This document shows positions 23,355-34,173 of a stretch of DNA of 64,000 nt, in pieces. The DNA is from Cloeon dipterum. Lineage: Eukaryota > Arthropoda > Insecta > Ephemeroptera > Baetidae. A program made the position numbers and the translations under genes. The notes under the pieces are model-generated. The model searched no databases. It was not told the origin of the DNA and saw only the letters and a program-made list of their open reading frames with translations. The number at the start of each line of letters is the position of its first letter. Positions within the stretch are counted from its first letter, which is position 1. The stretch is taken from positions 14,870,501-14,934,500 of the forward strand of contig NC_088787.1 in the NCBI RefSeq assembly GCF_949628265.1, written 5' to 3'.

Positions 23355-26300
23355 CTATGGGTCAAATAAAGTAAAGTTTTCAATGCATTTGATAAGCCAT
23401 GAATATTCAAGAGCTTTGATGTGCTTCATGTTGAACTCGATAAAATTTTTCTTGGTCTTTCCTTTCTCGTAAATAATGAAGTGTGAGCACTTGGCCAGTG
23501 GTCCAGATTGGTTAGCGTGCAAAGGAATGTCATTCACGCCTGCGATGTCTTCAGGGTCAGGAGACCTGCTCAGCACTCTCCCACCCATTACCTTCACAAT
23601 TTGTATCACGCTCTCCCTGTTCAGATCAGCCCCAAAGTTTTCAATGTTGCTGAAGAAGAAGTAGCACCCAGCAAACAGTCCAGGCAACTGAATAGCATTC
23701 AAATTAGTTTAACGTAAGATTAAAAAGGAAAAATTTACCATTTCCATTGAATTTGTTCTGGCTCGCAGGAAGACATTTCCCATGGAACTGTTTTCTGTTC
23801 CATGTAGTTCATAGATCTTTGGGTCACCAAGCTCTCCATTTTTAAGCGAAACCCTGAGCCCTGTTAAGATTTTAATATTATGATCAGCAGGTCTTTGAAT
23901 TATGCAATGCAAAAATACATTCTGCCCTGACAATCCAGGCTCCTGCTGCGATTCCAGCCAAGATGGCAGTCGAGGTCTGACATTTGTTGTTTTCATCCTT
24001 TGCAACTACAACCTTAACGTCTCCACTGATTTGAACTTTATATTAGAAACTGAAGTGCAGAGCAAATTATAATATTACTTTGGTTTGGAAGACAGCTTTC
24101 CTGAAAATGTCTTCACAAAATCAGTCAACATAGATTTCTGAACTTTATCCAAGCCAGCCGACATGATCAGCAGTGGCCGGCCGTCTGCAAAGAGGTTACT
24201 TTGCGTACAACCATCTGAAGAACTGCAGAGATTGACATGTTTGGCTGAAGAACCAAGCAGTTCAAGGATTTCCATGTTCTTTGTCATGTCCCTGAAAACA
24301 ATATACAAATATAGCTATATATAATTTAAATGTAAGTAAAAACTGAATGGTTCTAGTCTGTATGGAAAATTAATTCTGGATTGCTTGCTAATAGTGAAAA
24401 TGATATAATGAGGAAATTAAATAGCACATTCTTGTACTGTACAGCAGCTGTTTTGGCCCCTCAGGCCTCATCAGCAGTACTTTACCTACAAAACAAAATT
24501 CATATAGTAGAGAATTATGAATCAGTGACTTGTCGGACACATCTGGCTTCACTCATATCTGACTGAAATCTCTACGGTTATGGATTAGGTTTTGAGGTTG
24601 TTTCGGTGATCCAAGTCCTGTCAGGCTGAAACAGCTGCTGTACAGCACAAGAACGTTTTATTTATCCTCATAGAATTTTAACTATTAGCTAGACATCCAG
24701 AATTAATTTTCAAACCAACAACACATTTTCTTTGATTTAAAGATTTAACATGAGTGAATGTATCTATTTCTTTGTCTTTAAATATAGCTACAATATTGAA
24801 TAGAAAACATTACTATAATGTTTTCCTTTTGTACAAGGCTGGATCAATTCCTACAATTTTTATTAAGTGAAAGATTCCCTTTCATTTGTTAATAGAATTT
24901 TAATTTAATTTACTTAATAAAATTAAATACCTGGCACTCTCTCCTTTGATGCTCAACTGATCAGGGTCTGCACCAAATATCAGCAGCAACTCCACCATCT
25001 CCTTGTATCCAGCAGAAACCGCATCGTGCAGTGGGCTCAAATATTCTTCTCCACCAGCCGCATTTACCCTGGCACCGCGTTCAAGCAACAACTGAGCGAT
25101 GTCAACTCTATTGCTCTGAGCAGCTTCATGCTTCACAAAAGAAGAGTTGAAATTTTGAACAAATCCAGTAAAAATGTCTCTACCAAAGGCGTCCAGCCGT
25201 TGTAGTCCCTGACACAACTATTGGCTCCTGCATCCAGCAGCCTTTTAACTTCATCAATATTTTTCTTGACACAAGCAACCTGCAGAAGTGTTTCTCCTTT
25301 GGAGTTTCGTTTGTTGACGTCTGGAAAAGGACTGCCCAGTGAACTTCTCCTACCTCTGAGTGAACCAGCTGGAGTTGAAGCAACACTACATTCCGATTTC
25401 TAAAAGATTTCAAGTCAGATATATTTAATGCCTGTTAAATTTATTTTATAATTAAGAGGCTTAAGTTAGCAACATCCACAATATGGTAAAATTACAGTTT
25501 CTGCCGGTTTACACATCTCGCCAGTTCTTAAGATAATCCCATTTAAGTAGGGGTGGCAAAAACTTAACTAGTCAGCAAAAACTTTAATTTTTCCATATTA
25601 AATGAAATTACGAACATCCACAATTTTTTTAATCCCATTGATAAATTCTAATAACTTGCAAAAAAGTTTCAGTGGATTCATTCACAACTTGTGGACGCAC
25701 CAACAAACTTGAAAAATGGTCAAAAATAGTTTTAGTGGATTTTAAGCATTATTTTTAGGATGATTTGTAGATATAGTGGATGTTGCCGGCTTCAGCACCG
25801 CGGTTGAATATTTACTGCTGGGGACGCTGCTGGTGTCAGTGGTATCTTCTTGCCCTTGTTAGATGGAGGAGCAGACTTGAGAGGGGTCTTTTCAATGAGA
25901 GTGCCACTTGATTGAAAGAGCCTCTCCAAAACTTTCAGCTGCTTTGATACTTCCTCATCAACAACGTAAACGATGTCTTTGTTCTTGATATTGACAGGGT
26001 ACACACACGCAGGACAAGATTTAAGGTTGTCCTTGCAGGCTTTGCAAAATACGTGGCTGACGCAAATACCAATAAATAGTTCCTCCACGACAGTGTCACT
26101 GCGATATGAAACATGAAAATTAATTTGGTTAATTTGTACATACCTAAATACACGTTTTAAATTCGCATAAGTATTAATTATGGACCACAATGACACTGAG
26201 CTCCGCAAAAACGAAGCTGTATTTTAAGTAGTGCATGTATACATATGTTTATCAATAATATACTACATATTATATCATATTAATATACGTGTATAATTAT

Positions 26301-26727
26301 GATATTATGTACATAATATATTATCTAAATAATTATAAAACCCTAGAAAATTCATGCAGTTCATAGCAAACAATGACGAAATCCCACCTGCGGCCAGTAT
26401 ACAATAATTGGATCACATCTATGTAAATACATAGTTTGTATTTTACATAATATTGACAAGAGCGAGCTTATAAAGTACATACATATATTTTATAAATGGT
26501 TAAGTTACAGTTTCTGCCGGGTTACACATCTCGCCAGTTTTAAAGAAAATCACATCATGTTAAAGTAGGGGTGGCGAAAACTGTGACTTTTCCATTAATA
26601 AATAGATATGTATGTATGCATGATATTACATAATTATAATGTATGATACAAACCATTTTTTACACTTCAGACACTGCAGAGCGCATTCTACTGACGACTT
26701 CAATTTAGCATCGTTCAAAAGTGGCAT
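23355..26727 (-). CDS. BARD1: BRCA1-associated RING domain protein 1
   Basis: BARD1 partners BRCA1 in a nuclear ubiquitin ligase acting on nucleosomal H2A and in homologous recombination. Eight exons: 26727-26654, 26098-25816, 25399-25184, 25130-24931, 24291-24079, 24025-23919, 23860-23739, 23687-23355 (1548 nt, 515 aa, in phase). The RING is split by intron 1 (ECALQCLKC, then GICVSHVFCKAC and SCPACVYP). Ankyrin repeats follow (NKRNSKGETLLQVACVKK; LHEAAQSNRVDIAQLLLERG; SPLHDAVSAGYKEMVELLL), then two BRCT domains (GRPLLIMSAGL with GAWIVRAEWLRVSLKNGEL; LPGLFAGCYFFFSNI to the C-terminus). The protein is shorter than the human one (777 aa) because the RING-ankyrin linker is brief. Intron 6 (23861-23918, 58 nt) is needed to restore the conserved BRCT Trp. 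Two small inverted-repeat elements sit in introns 1 and 2 and a foldback element in intron 4. Confidence 0.94.
23365..23370 (+). terminator. AATAAA poly(A) signal for IMPACT inside the BARD1 last exon
   Basis: AATAAA lies 54 nt after the IMPACT stop, within the BARD1 coding sequence read on the other strand (BARD1 stop is at 23355-23357). The 3' ends of the two transcripts should overlap. Confidence 0.6.
24429..24653. mobile_element. 225-bp foldback / MITE-like element in BARD1 intron 4
   Basis: The two ends are inverted copies over about 35 bp: left TTCTTGTACTGTACAGCAGC continuing TGTTTTGGCC, right (reverse complement) TTCTTGTGCTGTACAGCAGC continuing TGTTTCAGCC. CTGTACAGCAGCTGTTT is perfect. 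The interior has no coding potential. Part of the left arm recurs as fragments at 15.68 and 17.51 kb. No unambiguous target duplication is visible, so the superfamily is unknown. Confidence 0.7.
25482..25597 (+). mobile_element. Small TIR element (ATGGTAAAG...), copy A
   Basis: It lies in BARD1 intron 2. It shares with copies B and C the left arm TATGGTAAA-TTACAGTTTC, TGCCGG, then ACACATCTCGCCAGTTCT and GTAGGGGTGGC. The right arm is longer and diverged (ACTTTAATTTTTCCATA). This is the most decayed of the three copies. Confidence 0.65.
26496..26594 (+). mobile_element. Small TIR element (ATGGTAAAG...), copy B
   Basis: It lies in BARD1 intron 1 and is 99 bp long. The left arm ATGGTTAAGTTACAGTTTC pairs with the right end GGCGAAAACTGTGACTTTTC followed by CAT, as imperfect terminal inverted repeats of about 24 bp. 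The centre carries CGCCAGTT and a TTAAAGTAGGGGTGG block conserved in copy C. Confidence 0.75.
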
Positions 26728-27973
26728 CTTAAGAACAATCTGCCTCTACATTCGTGCTCTGTCTGGCCTCAGATCTATGTACCTATGCATTCCTCTTCAC
26801 ACCCTATGACCAATGATATAAGTCACCACAGATCCAGGTCTAGGTCAGATCAGATGGTTCGTCCGTGATCTACAGCACTTCGCGCTAAAATGTTTGCAAT
26901 TCATTCAACTTAAGAAAGTTTTTTAAATATACATATATATATAACTCAATGATAGCATTCAATTTTGTTAAATGAATGAAACTCATTTCATTTCTCCAGT
27001 ATGTATACACGGTATTTTCTTTAACAACTCTTTAAATAATTTAACCCTAATATGACATGTATGTACGTAAGATGAGAAGCTAATTATTTTTTAGTTTAAC
27101 TATTGGTTATAATGGTGTGTGTATTCGTTTTAGGTTAAGACTTGTTATGTTGCAGAGCCTGAATATATTTTTTCTACAAAACGCGCGCAGCCAGGAGAGC
27201 TGTGGATGAATCTCCGCATGCTTTTTGCATCAAGAATTTTTAGTATTGATCAAGCTAACTAAGATAATGGAGAATGACGAAATTTTAACTGCAAAATTAA
27301 ATAAAAGCAAATAAAAATTTCTTGGTACACATTACGCATATACTTATGACAAAATAAGCTGTAAAAGGATAATTCCTACACTTATTCTTGCAATTTAGAA
27401 TTTTTTAGTTACATTTCAAATTTGATCAAGATTACTGTTCTTCTATTTGCCCATAAAAATATTCGATAAATTATCAAGTTATATGCTACAGCATAATCTA
27501 GGTACTGGGATTATATTTTAGCACACATTTTTGGTGCGCAACATAAAAGAGAGCCGATAATCAGATGCGATGCTAAAAACAAAAATAGCACATCTAAAAA
27601 TAAACCGCCAAAAGAAGGAGTGAGCTTGAAACTTGCAGTGGTCAAGTTGGCGAAATTTAACTGAAGATCAAGAAGAAATGCTCTAAATTGATTTAATTTG
27701 GACATATCATCCGAATGATTAATTAGTAAAATTTATAAAAACGATAAGCACGACATCAGCGATGGGAACCATAATAAATTCTAATCAACAAAATTGATTG
27801 TAAGTAAAAAACGCATTTTCTTCCAACAATATGCATGTCTAACTTGTTGATCGCACAATATTTGAAAGGCTTCAAAAACATACAAGTGAGTATTCACTTG
27901 CTGCTGCAATTGCTTTCAGCTAGTTTGTGACGCATGTGGGTCGCCGGGCTCTTCTATACCTCCTCTGAACCAA
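26728..27973. promoter_or_regulatory. Intergenic region between divergent BARD1 and LRRC28
   Basis: 1.2 kb of AT-rich sequence with the start codons of BARD1 (minus) and LRRC28 (plus) at its ends. Both promoters should lie here. No exon, RNA gene or repeat copy was recognised. Confidence 0.4.
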
Positions 27974-29296
27974 ATGGATCAAGAATTAATAAATGACTTA
28001 AAATCGAAACAGATTCTGCATTGGAATGCAAGAAATTTTTTAGCGTTACCAAGCGAGCTTTCCATATTTGGATCAGGTGTGACAGAAATTTACATCAGAT
28101 GGAACAATATTCATAATTTGGTATGTATAAAAATGGACTGGGTTTTAAAATGACACTCACACAATTCTTTCTATTATTTTTATTTAGCCAGCATGGATGG
28201 GCCATTCACTGCCAAGTCTGACAAATCTGTACCTGGAATTTAACAAGCTAAGTGACTTACCGGCAGAGTTTTCTCTTTTGAAAAATTTAAAAGTACTGCA
28301 TTTGGATAGTAATAACTTTTCAACCGTACCTGCTGTTGTGTTCCAATTGCACAGTCTCGAGTGCCTGAATCTTAGCAGAAATGTGATTGAGTGGCTGCCT
28401 GTTGGTAAATATATTACATAATTTTGAATTTGAAAATAATTTAATGCTGAATTTTTAGAAATTGGAGCCCTGAAAAATCTGGAACATTTGGACTTATCTA
28501 ACAACTGGCTCCAGTTCTTGCCTCTTGAAATCTATCATTGCGGAAAATTAAGGAATCTTTTTTTGAATGACAACAAATTGCTATATTTGCCCAGAACCAT
28601 CACACAGTTAACAGCATTGGAACATCTTAATGCAGCTTCAAATATGCTTCACTTTTTGCCCCCAGTCCCTTTCTGCAGCAAGCCTATCATTGACATTTCT
28701 CACAACTACAAACTAAATTGGTGCTCTATGCAAGCATTAAACCAAAAACTCGTAAATGTCAACTTCACAGGAGAAGAGTGTGATCTCAGCAAAAGGTAAA
28801 CTTTAAATACAAATTATAAATCCATCAAATTCAGAAAATGAAAAATATGTTATTGATAAACAGTTGTACCGGCTGGACATTGATACAATGTGATAATGGA
28901 CAGCAGTGCATTGAAGTTGTTTGTTCGGGCACAACGCAGAACATTTTCCTACCTCTGGGCCTACATATTTGCAACATGATGGAATCCAAGATTCCTTCAC
29001 TACTTGAGCTCACCCAACGGATTGCATACAAGACTGTGATAATGCCAAATCCTTTGGAAGACAGTGCAAATTCAATGGAAATTGATCAAGACACCAACAT
29101 CAATTTGCCAATTGAAATTTACAAGTCACTCATTCTTGGCCCAGCTGCAATTTGTTTTGTGTGTCAAAGTAGAATATTTCAACACTCATATTGCTCTGTA
29201 GCTCATTCGCACATTTTGCAGATTCCTCATTGCTTAGTTTTTCTTTGCTCTCGATCGTGTGCAATTAATTATTTTAATTTTTCGTGCAATGATTAG
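27974..29296 (+). CDS. LRRC28: Leucine-rich repeat protein, LRRC28-like
   Basis: Exons 27974-28120, 28188-28404, 28459-28795, 28864-29296 (1134 nt, 377 aa; human LRRC28 is about 367). The N-terminal two-thirds are tandem LRRs with the pattern LxxLxLxxNxLxxLP (LPSLTNLYLEFNKLSDLP; LKNLKVLHLDSNNFSTVP; LEHLDLSNNWLQFLP; LRNLFLNDNKLLYLP). The C-terminus has the LRRC28-type module (GTTQNIFLPLGLHI; IPSLLELTQRIAYKT; NLPIEIYKSLILGPAAICFV) and CxxC/C-type cysteine pairs (CFVCQSRIF; LCSRSCAINYF) that may bind zinc. The molecular function of LRRC28 is not known to me. The acceptor for exon 4 was chosen at AAACAG|TTG because the earlier AG would bring a stop into frame. Confidence 0.88.
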
Positions 29297-29311
29297 GATT
29301 ATACTATTTCC

Positions 29312-29317
29312 ATTAAA
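29312..29317 (+). terminator. ATTAAA poly(A) signal candidate for LRRC28
   Basis: ATTAAA lies 16 nt after the LRRC28 stop. It is a common variant signal. The spacing is plausible but short. Confidence 0.35.
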
Positions 29318-29537
29318 TTATTTTTAAACGTAAAGAGATTCCTCTTGATCGCATACAAACTGCAGGGTAGTGCAAGGGTACTGATCAGAGATTCTTATCA
29401 AATTTGCTAAATTGTATTGCCGTAAGCGTGATGTTGAAGCGTGATGTTGATCTTCAACAGAGATGAGAGGCGCGCACAATTTGGACATCAGATTAGTGCA
29501 GTAGAGAGTACTAAATATATCTCACCACCAACACCAC

Positions 29538-29954
29538 TTATTCATAATGTCTTGGTCGGTCAGAATAACGTCCGGGATTAGGCCGACTGTAGGGTGAACT
29601 CTGGTTATGTTCTCTAAATCTGTAGTCACGCTGACGACCATGGTGATCCGACTCTCGACGATCTGATCGATTCCAATCTCGACCGCCACCACTATTTCTG
29701 TCGTCCCGTCTATCACGGTCATTATTTCTGGCCTGACGTCTCTGACCAAACCTACATGGAAAAAACGCATAAAGAAAACGTTATTCAATTACCTAACCTT
29801 CAAATCATATATCATACCATCTTTCTTCAATTGGAGGACCCCTTTGATTAGACTTGCAATACTCTACAAATTCATTGTCGGCATCTGTGTATCGAGGAGC
29901 AAATTGTTCCTCACATGTTGACAAAAATTTCCGCAAATCTTCTGAGAGGTCCAT
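29538..29954 (-). CDS. RAMAC: RNA guanine-7 methyltransferase activating subunit (RAMAC/FAM103A1-like)
   Basis: RAMAC is a small RNA-binding activator of the cap methyltransferase RNMT. Two exons, 29954-29818 and 29751-29538, join in phase (TG|G gives Trp) to 116 aa, close to the human 118 aa. The N-terminal RNMT-activating segment is clear (FLSTCEEQFAPRYTDADNEF, VEYCKSNQRGPPIEERW; compare the family pattern F.E.FA.R.T..D.EY.EY....PP.VE.W). The tail is Arg/Asn/Asp/Tyr-rich (RRQARNNDRDRRDDRN; NQSSPYSRPNPGRYSDRPRH), the RNA-binding part. It is convergent with LRRC28. Confidence 0.9.
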
Positions 29955-30873
29955 TATAAAGGAACAATGTTAAAAGAACTATCACTGATTGAAGCAAAAA
30001 GTTCCTCAAATAGAATTAATCAATAAACAATCTCGTTACTGTGCCTGGCTTTTTAGAAAACAACGTAAAGCAAGCCAGAATGCCTTTTGTTAGGGTGCAT
30101 TCATCCACTCTATTTATAAACAAAACAGAACGCATAACGCATGCCATGGAAATGACCACGCCCACGGCGCCATCGCTGACGTGCAGTCGGAGCTTTGCTG
30201 TCATAAATAATTTATATGTAGAATACTTAAATCCAATTTCAACACATGGGCTAGCATTAATATAGCCATTTCGATGATTTTAAGCTTGTTATTGATTCTC
30301 ATAATGCAGCTCTGAACTGCAGACATTACTTTCTAAATTTACAACGTGACTAATATTGTAAGCTTCTCTGCCAGTCTTACTGGCTCTTTCAGATACCTGC
30401 GTTTTAAGTAGTCAGCAGAGTAAAAAATGTCATTTATCCTCTTATAGTCTCCGCAATATCTTTAATTCTTGTATTTCAAATGCCTTTTATATCATTCCAT
30501 TTCTAGATGTGTTTTTCCTTCTTACATCCTAAATCATTCATTTTATTTATTATTAATCTGTGCTCCTGTTCTCACAATCACTGGAATAAAACGGAATTGA
30601 ATTACACTAACAACTTGTCTATTTACATTTCTAACCATTTCAATGCTGAATGTTGCTGCTCTTAGAATAAAGTCCTTTTTGCTGCAGTAACCTATGCCAT
30701 ACAATCCTTAAGTGGATAAAAATTTAAAATCTACTCTAGATCTTGTCAATTAAATCCAATTCACCTTGTGAAAATGTGTTAAGTTTGAATGAAATTTAAT
30801 AAGTTTGTTAAAAAAATGTTTAATGTTGTATCATTGGAATACAAGTGTAGTCAGCCTGGTCCAACATGACACC
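29955..30873. other. Spacer: RAMAC upstream region and RpLP1 3' flank
   Basis: Both flanking genes run on the minus strand. ATTAAA (minus) at 30819-30824, 50 nt past the RpLP1 stop, is its likely poly(A) signal. The rest holds the RAMAC promoter, with no other gene seen. Confidence 0.45.
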
Positions 30874-32118
30874 TTAATCGAAGAGACCTGTGGGAAACAG
30901 TTTTAACTTAATATTATGATAATAATATTAAATGGTAAATCTACATACCGAAGCCCATGTCATCATCAGATTCCTCAGGTTCTTCTTCTTTCTTCTCTTC
31001 CTTCTTTTCAGCGGCAGGTGCAGCACCAGCGGCAGCAGCAGCGGGTGCTAAATGGATATATGAGTAATAAGTAAAACGTTCTTAGATTTGTTTGATAAAT
31101 TTACCAGCTCCACCAGCAGGTGCAGACCCAACACCAGATCCAACGTTGGTGATCAGGTCCTTGACGTTGATGCCTTCCAAGGCCTTGGCGAAGAGACCTG
31201 GCCAGTAGGGCTCGACCTCAACATTGGCAGCCTTCAGGATCGTCTGGATCTTCTCACCCTGAGAGCAAAAATTAAAAAATACAGAGGTTATGTATGAAAT
31301 ACAAAATTGTGTTAGGTAGCCAGCCATTGGCTATTATCCAAACACCATTTTATCATTCGGTGCCAATTGAGACAGAACATTTTAGAAAAAAAACTTGAAT
31401 TATCTATGTAGGATGTTTAGTAATGCTTGATTTTACAAACAGTAGGCTGCAGTATTATTTCGACATATTAATAATAACATAATATTGTCTAAATATTAAT
31501 TGATAGCCGTTTCCAGCCACGAAATTTTCTAGCTGGCCGCGTTCTTAGGAATAACAGAAAGCTTTGAGCTGGCGAATTTATAAAATGATAAAAATATCAT
31601 ATAGCATGGGCCATGGACGATCAATTTTTAATTAGTCCCGGCCTGCCGCTGTAATTTTTGTTCACGTGGTAAGCTGCTGTGACTTTGGAATAACAACGAC
31701 GGCTTTCGGTCAATGAAGGGCCAGAGAGAAATTTAAATGTGTGTATGTATGAATATAAGTTGATGTTTCAGGCTGTTTAAGCACCGCAGAAATTCACAGA
31801 CGAACTGGTCAGCTGCCGTAGGGCCAAACCGGTAGCATAATCATACAGCAAGCCGCCTCAAAATTTTCCATTAATAATTTCTAAATCCAACTTGATTAAA
31901 TTAAAAACCACGGGGGCTCTATGAACAAATTAGAATCGAAATTGGTAATCACGCAGGGCATTAATTTGCCATGTGTGCGTCAATGCCAGACGGTCAGCGT
32001 TGATTTTACCATGGAGACGCTTCATATTTAAGACAAAAATACTCACAGTGACGGCAATATCGTCGTCGACGAGGATCAGCGCCGAGTAGACGCAGGCAAG
32101 CTCTGTCTTGGAAGTCAT
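30874..32118 (-). CDS. RpLP1: 60S acidic ribosomal protein P1
   Basis: P1 forms the lateral stalk of the large ribosomal subunit with P2 and P0 and recruits elongation factors. Four exons: 32118-32047, 31258-31105, 31047-30949, 30887-30874 (339 nt, 112 aa, the usual length). The N-terminal helical dimerisation domain ([39 protein letters not shown]), Ala-rich hinge ([20 protein letters not shown]) and invariant acidic tail ([13 protein letters not shown]) are complete. The last exon is only 14 nt and encodes the end of the GLFD tail and the stop. A likely initiator TCAGTC lies upstream on the minus strand near 32.18 kb. Divergent from the sialyltransferase gene. Confidence 0.97.
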
Positions 32119-32749
32119 GTTTAAGATGCGGATGAGTTATTATAGATGTGCAAGTCGCCGATTAGGCCTTAGCTCGACTGAACCGAGAACAAGCACTGCA
32201 ACAGAATGAAATAAACAAGGCGCACACGCCGACAGGAAGAGGAAATGAACGAGTACGAAAGAGAGACTTCGAAAATACGTGAAAAGTCCACAGCCAATGC
32301 GCAATAGCTTGATCAAGCTATTGCGCATCACCTACACACCCACATAAACTTATCGTTAGGTTTAAAAACACAATGCGGCTAAAATGGGGCGTGTCTTGCT
32401 ATCGAGCTGCGAACAGAAACGGTAGTAAGAGAAAGAGTAAGCTCTCTAGGGAACAGAAAATCCGAGAAAATCGAAGATGTAAACAAAGACAAGCATTATT
32501 ATTTGACTCTCAGTATTATTATTATTGATGATTCGAATGACAATTTCTATCAGAAAAGCAAAAGATAACGTATTATAAACAAGTAAAAAATATATTTATT
32601 CAATCTCGACATAAAAGCATCTGTTTACTCAATATTAATCAAGATTAAGTTCCGTTTTTTTGGAGCTTGAGTCATTTTGAGGTATGGTCTGACAACAAAT
32701 TATTTTTCGTACATTGATTTAAGATTTTGCAGGTGTTCCGTAACAATCA
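32119..32749. promoter_or_regulatory. Shared upstream region of RpLP1 and ST6Gal
   Basis: 631 bp between divergent start codons. It contains a perfect 32-bp palindrome about 180 bp upstream of the RpLP1 ATG. A splice acceptor (TTTTGCAG, ending 32730) just before the ST6Gal ATG suggests an upstream non-coding first exon for that gene. Confidence 0.55.
32297..32328. repeat. Perfect 32-bp palindrome
   Basis: The half-site ATGCGCAATAGCTTGA is followed directly, without spacer, by its exact reverse complement TCAAGCTATTGCGCAT. It could extrude as a cruciform or bind a dimeric factor. It is not AT-dinucleotide microsatellite sequence, so chance is very unlikely. Confidence 0.9.
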
Positions 32750-34097
32750 ATGCGAGCGGTGGCACTATCAGTATGGCTATTCATGAACCTAGTTTTTCTG
32801 GGCATGTGTGGCTACATGTACCTGCTCTGGAGACAGTACTGGCTGCACTCGGAGCGTCAGAAAACCAACCATGTCTCCATCCCTACGCCACCAGCCTACC
32901 CTTATGATGTCCAATATTTGGACCTAGTTGTGCAACACGGACAAGAAGACTCTGCTGAAGAGTCCAAGGCCAAGCACTTGAATGGCAGCACGTCTCAACA
33001 TTCCAAAAAGATGCCCAGATTCAGATCGAAAACCAACCCAAAATGCAGACCGTAACAAACACGATTGAAGTTCTCAAATGTGAAATGAAATAACCCTTTT
33101 AAACAGAGATATTGAGGATTGTGAAGGAGCAATGATTGCAAAGAGTAAAATCATCCCTTCCGGGGTAGTTGCACACAAATCTCAACTTGTGGTTCAGTTA
33201 CGAAGGGTGCTCCTGGACGAGGGCAGCATTTTCGCCAAAGATAAGAATGTATATGGAGTGAAATACACTGGCAGCAAAGGAACCATGAAGAAAACGCCAC
33301 CCAGAGAAATAGTAAAAACTAAAAACCAAGAAATACTTAAAGAGGACCTTGTTTATTAACAAAGTTATTCTGTAGGTGTGCAACTTAAAGAAATCTGCTG
33401 TGCTTCGAATGCTCAAAAGAAAGGACGAGCCTTTTAAAACATTAGGGTTGGATGACCTATTTCCAGGCCAACCTGTTTTTAATAAGCAACGAGAAAAGAA
33501 GCAACCTTTCCGATCATGTGCAGTCATTGCAAGTGCTGGATCTTTAGTTGATTCGCAGCTGGGAAATTTTATAGGTAAATGAAATTATTATATGATGAAC
33601 CAATTGAAAATATGTATAATTATATTCTTCTAATTTGAAATTGTAGACTCCCATGACGTGGTTGTCCGCTTCAATCATGCGCCAACTGAAGGGTTCGAGG
33701 GCGATGTCGGTGCTAAGACATCAGTTCGAATCGTAAACTCGCAAGTGATATCCAAGCCCGAATTTGACTTCCTCAATAATCCTATCTATGACAATATCAC
33801 AATGGTTGCATGGGATCCTTGCAACTATACAAGTTCGCTGATTCAGGTAGTGATTTATAAGTTGATCTAGTTTTCCTCTAATTAGTTATGTAGTGGTATG
33901 AGCGCCCTGACTTTGATCTCTTTACCAACTACTGGACCCGTCGGCAGAAAAGACCCAATGACGACTTCTACATTTTGGATCCGCGATCTGCTTGGCCTGT
34001 TTGGAACTTTATCCAAGGCAACACGCCCGCAAGGCTCAGAAGAAATCCTCCAAGTTCGGGATTTCTAGGTTTGTAAGACAGTGTTCAACCCAAAATC

Positions 34098-34173
<76 letters not shown>

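Noticed and set aside
26496-26594. Reading the small TIR repeat as a self-cleaving ribozyme
   Set aside because: The outer stem is long, but no hammerhead, HDV or twister core could be matched. A mini-transposon explains the inverted ends more simply.
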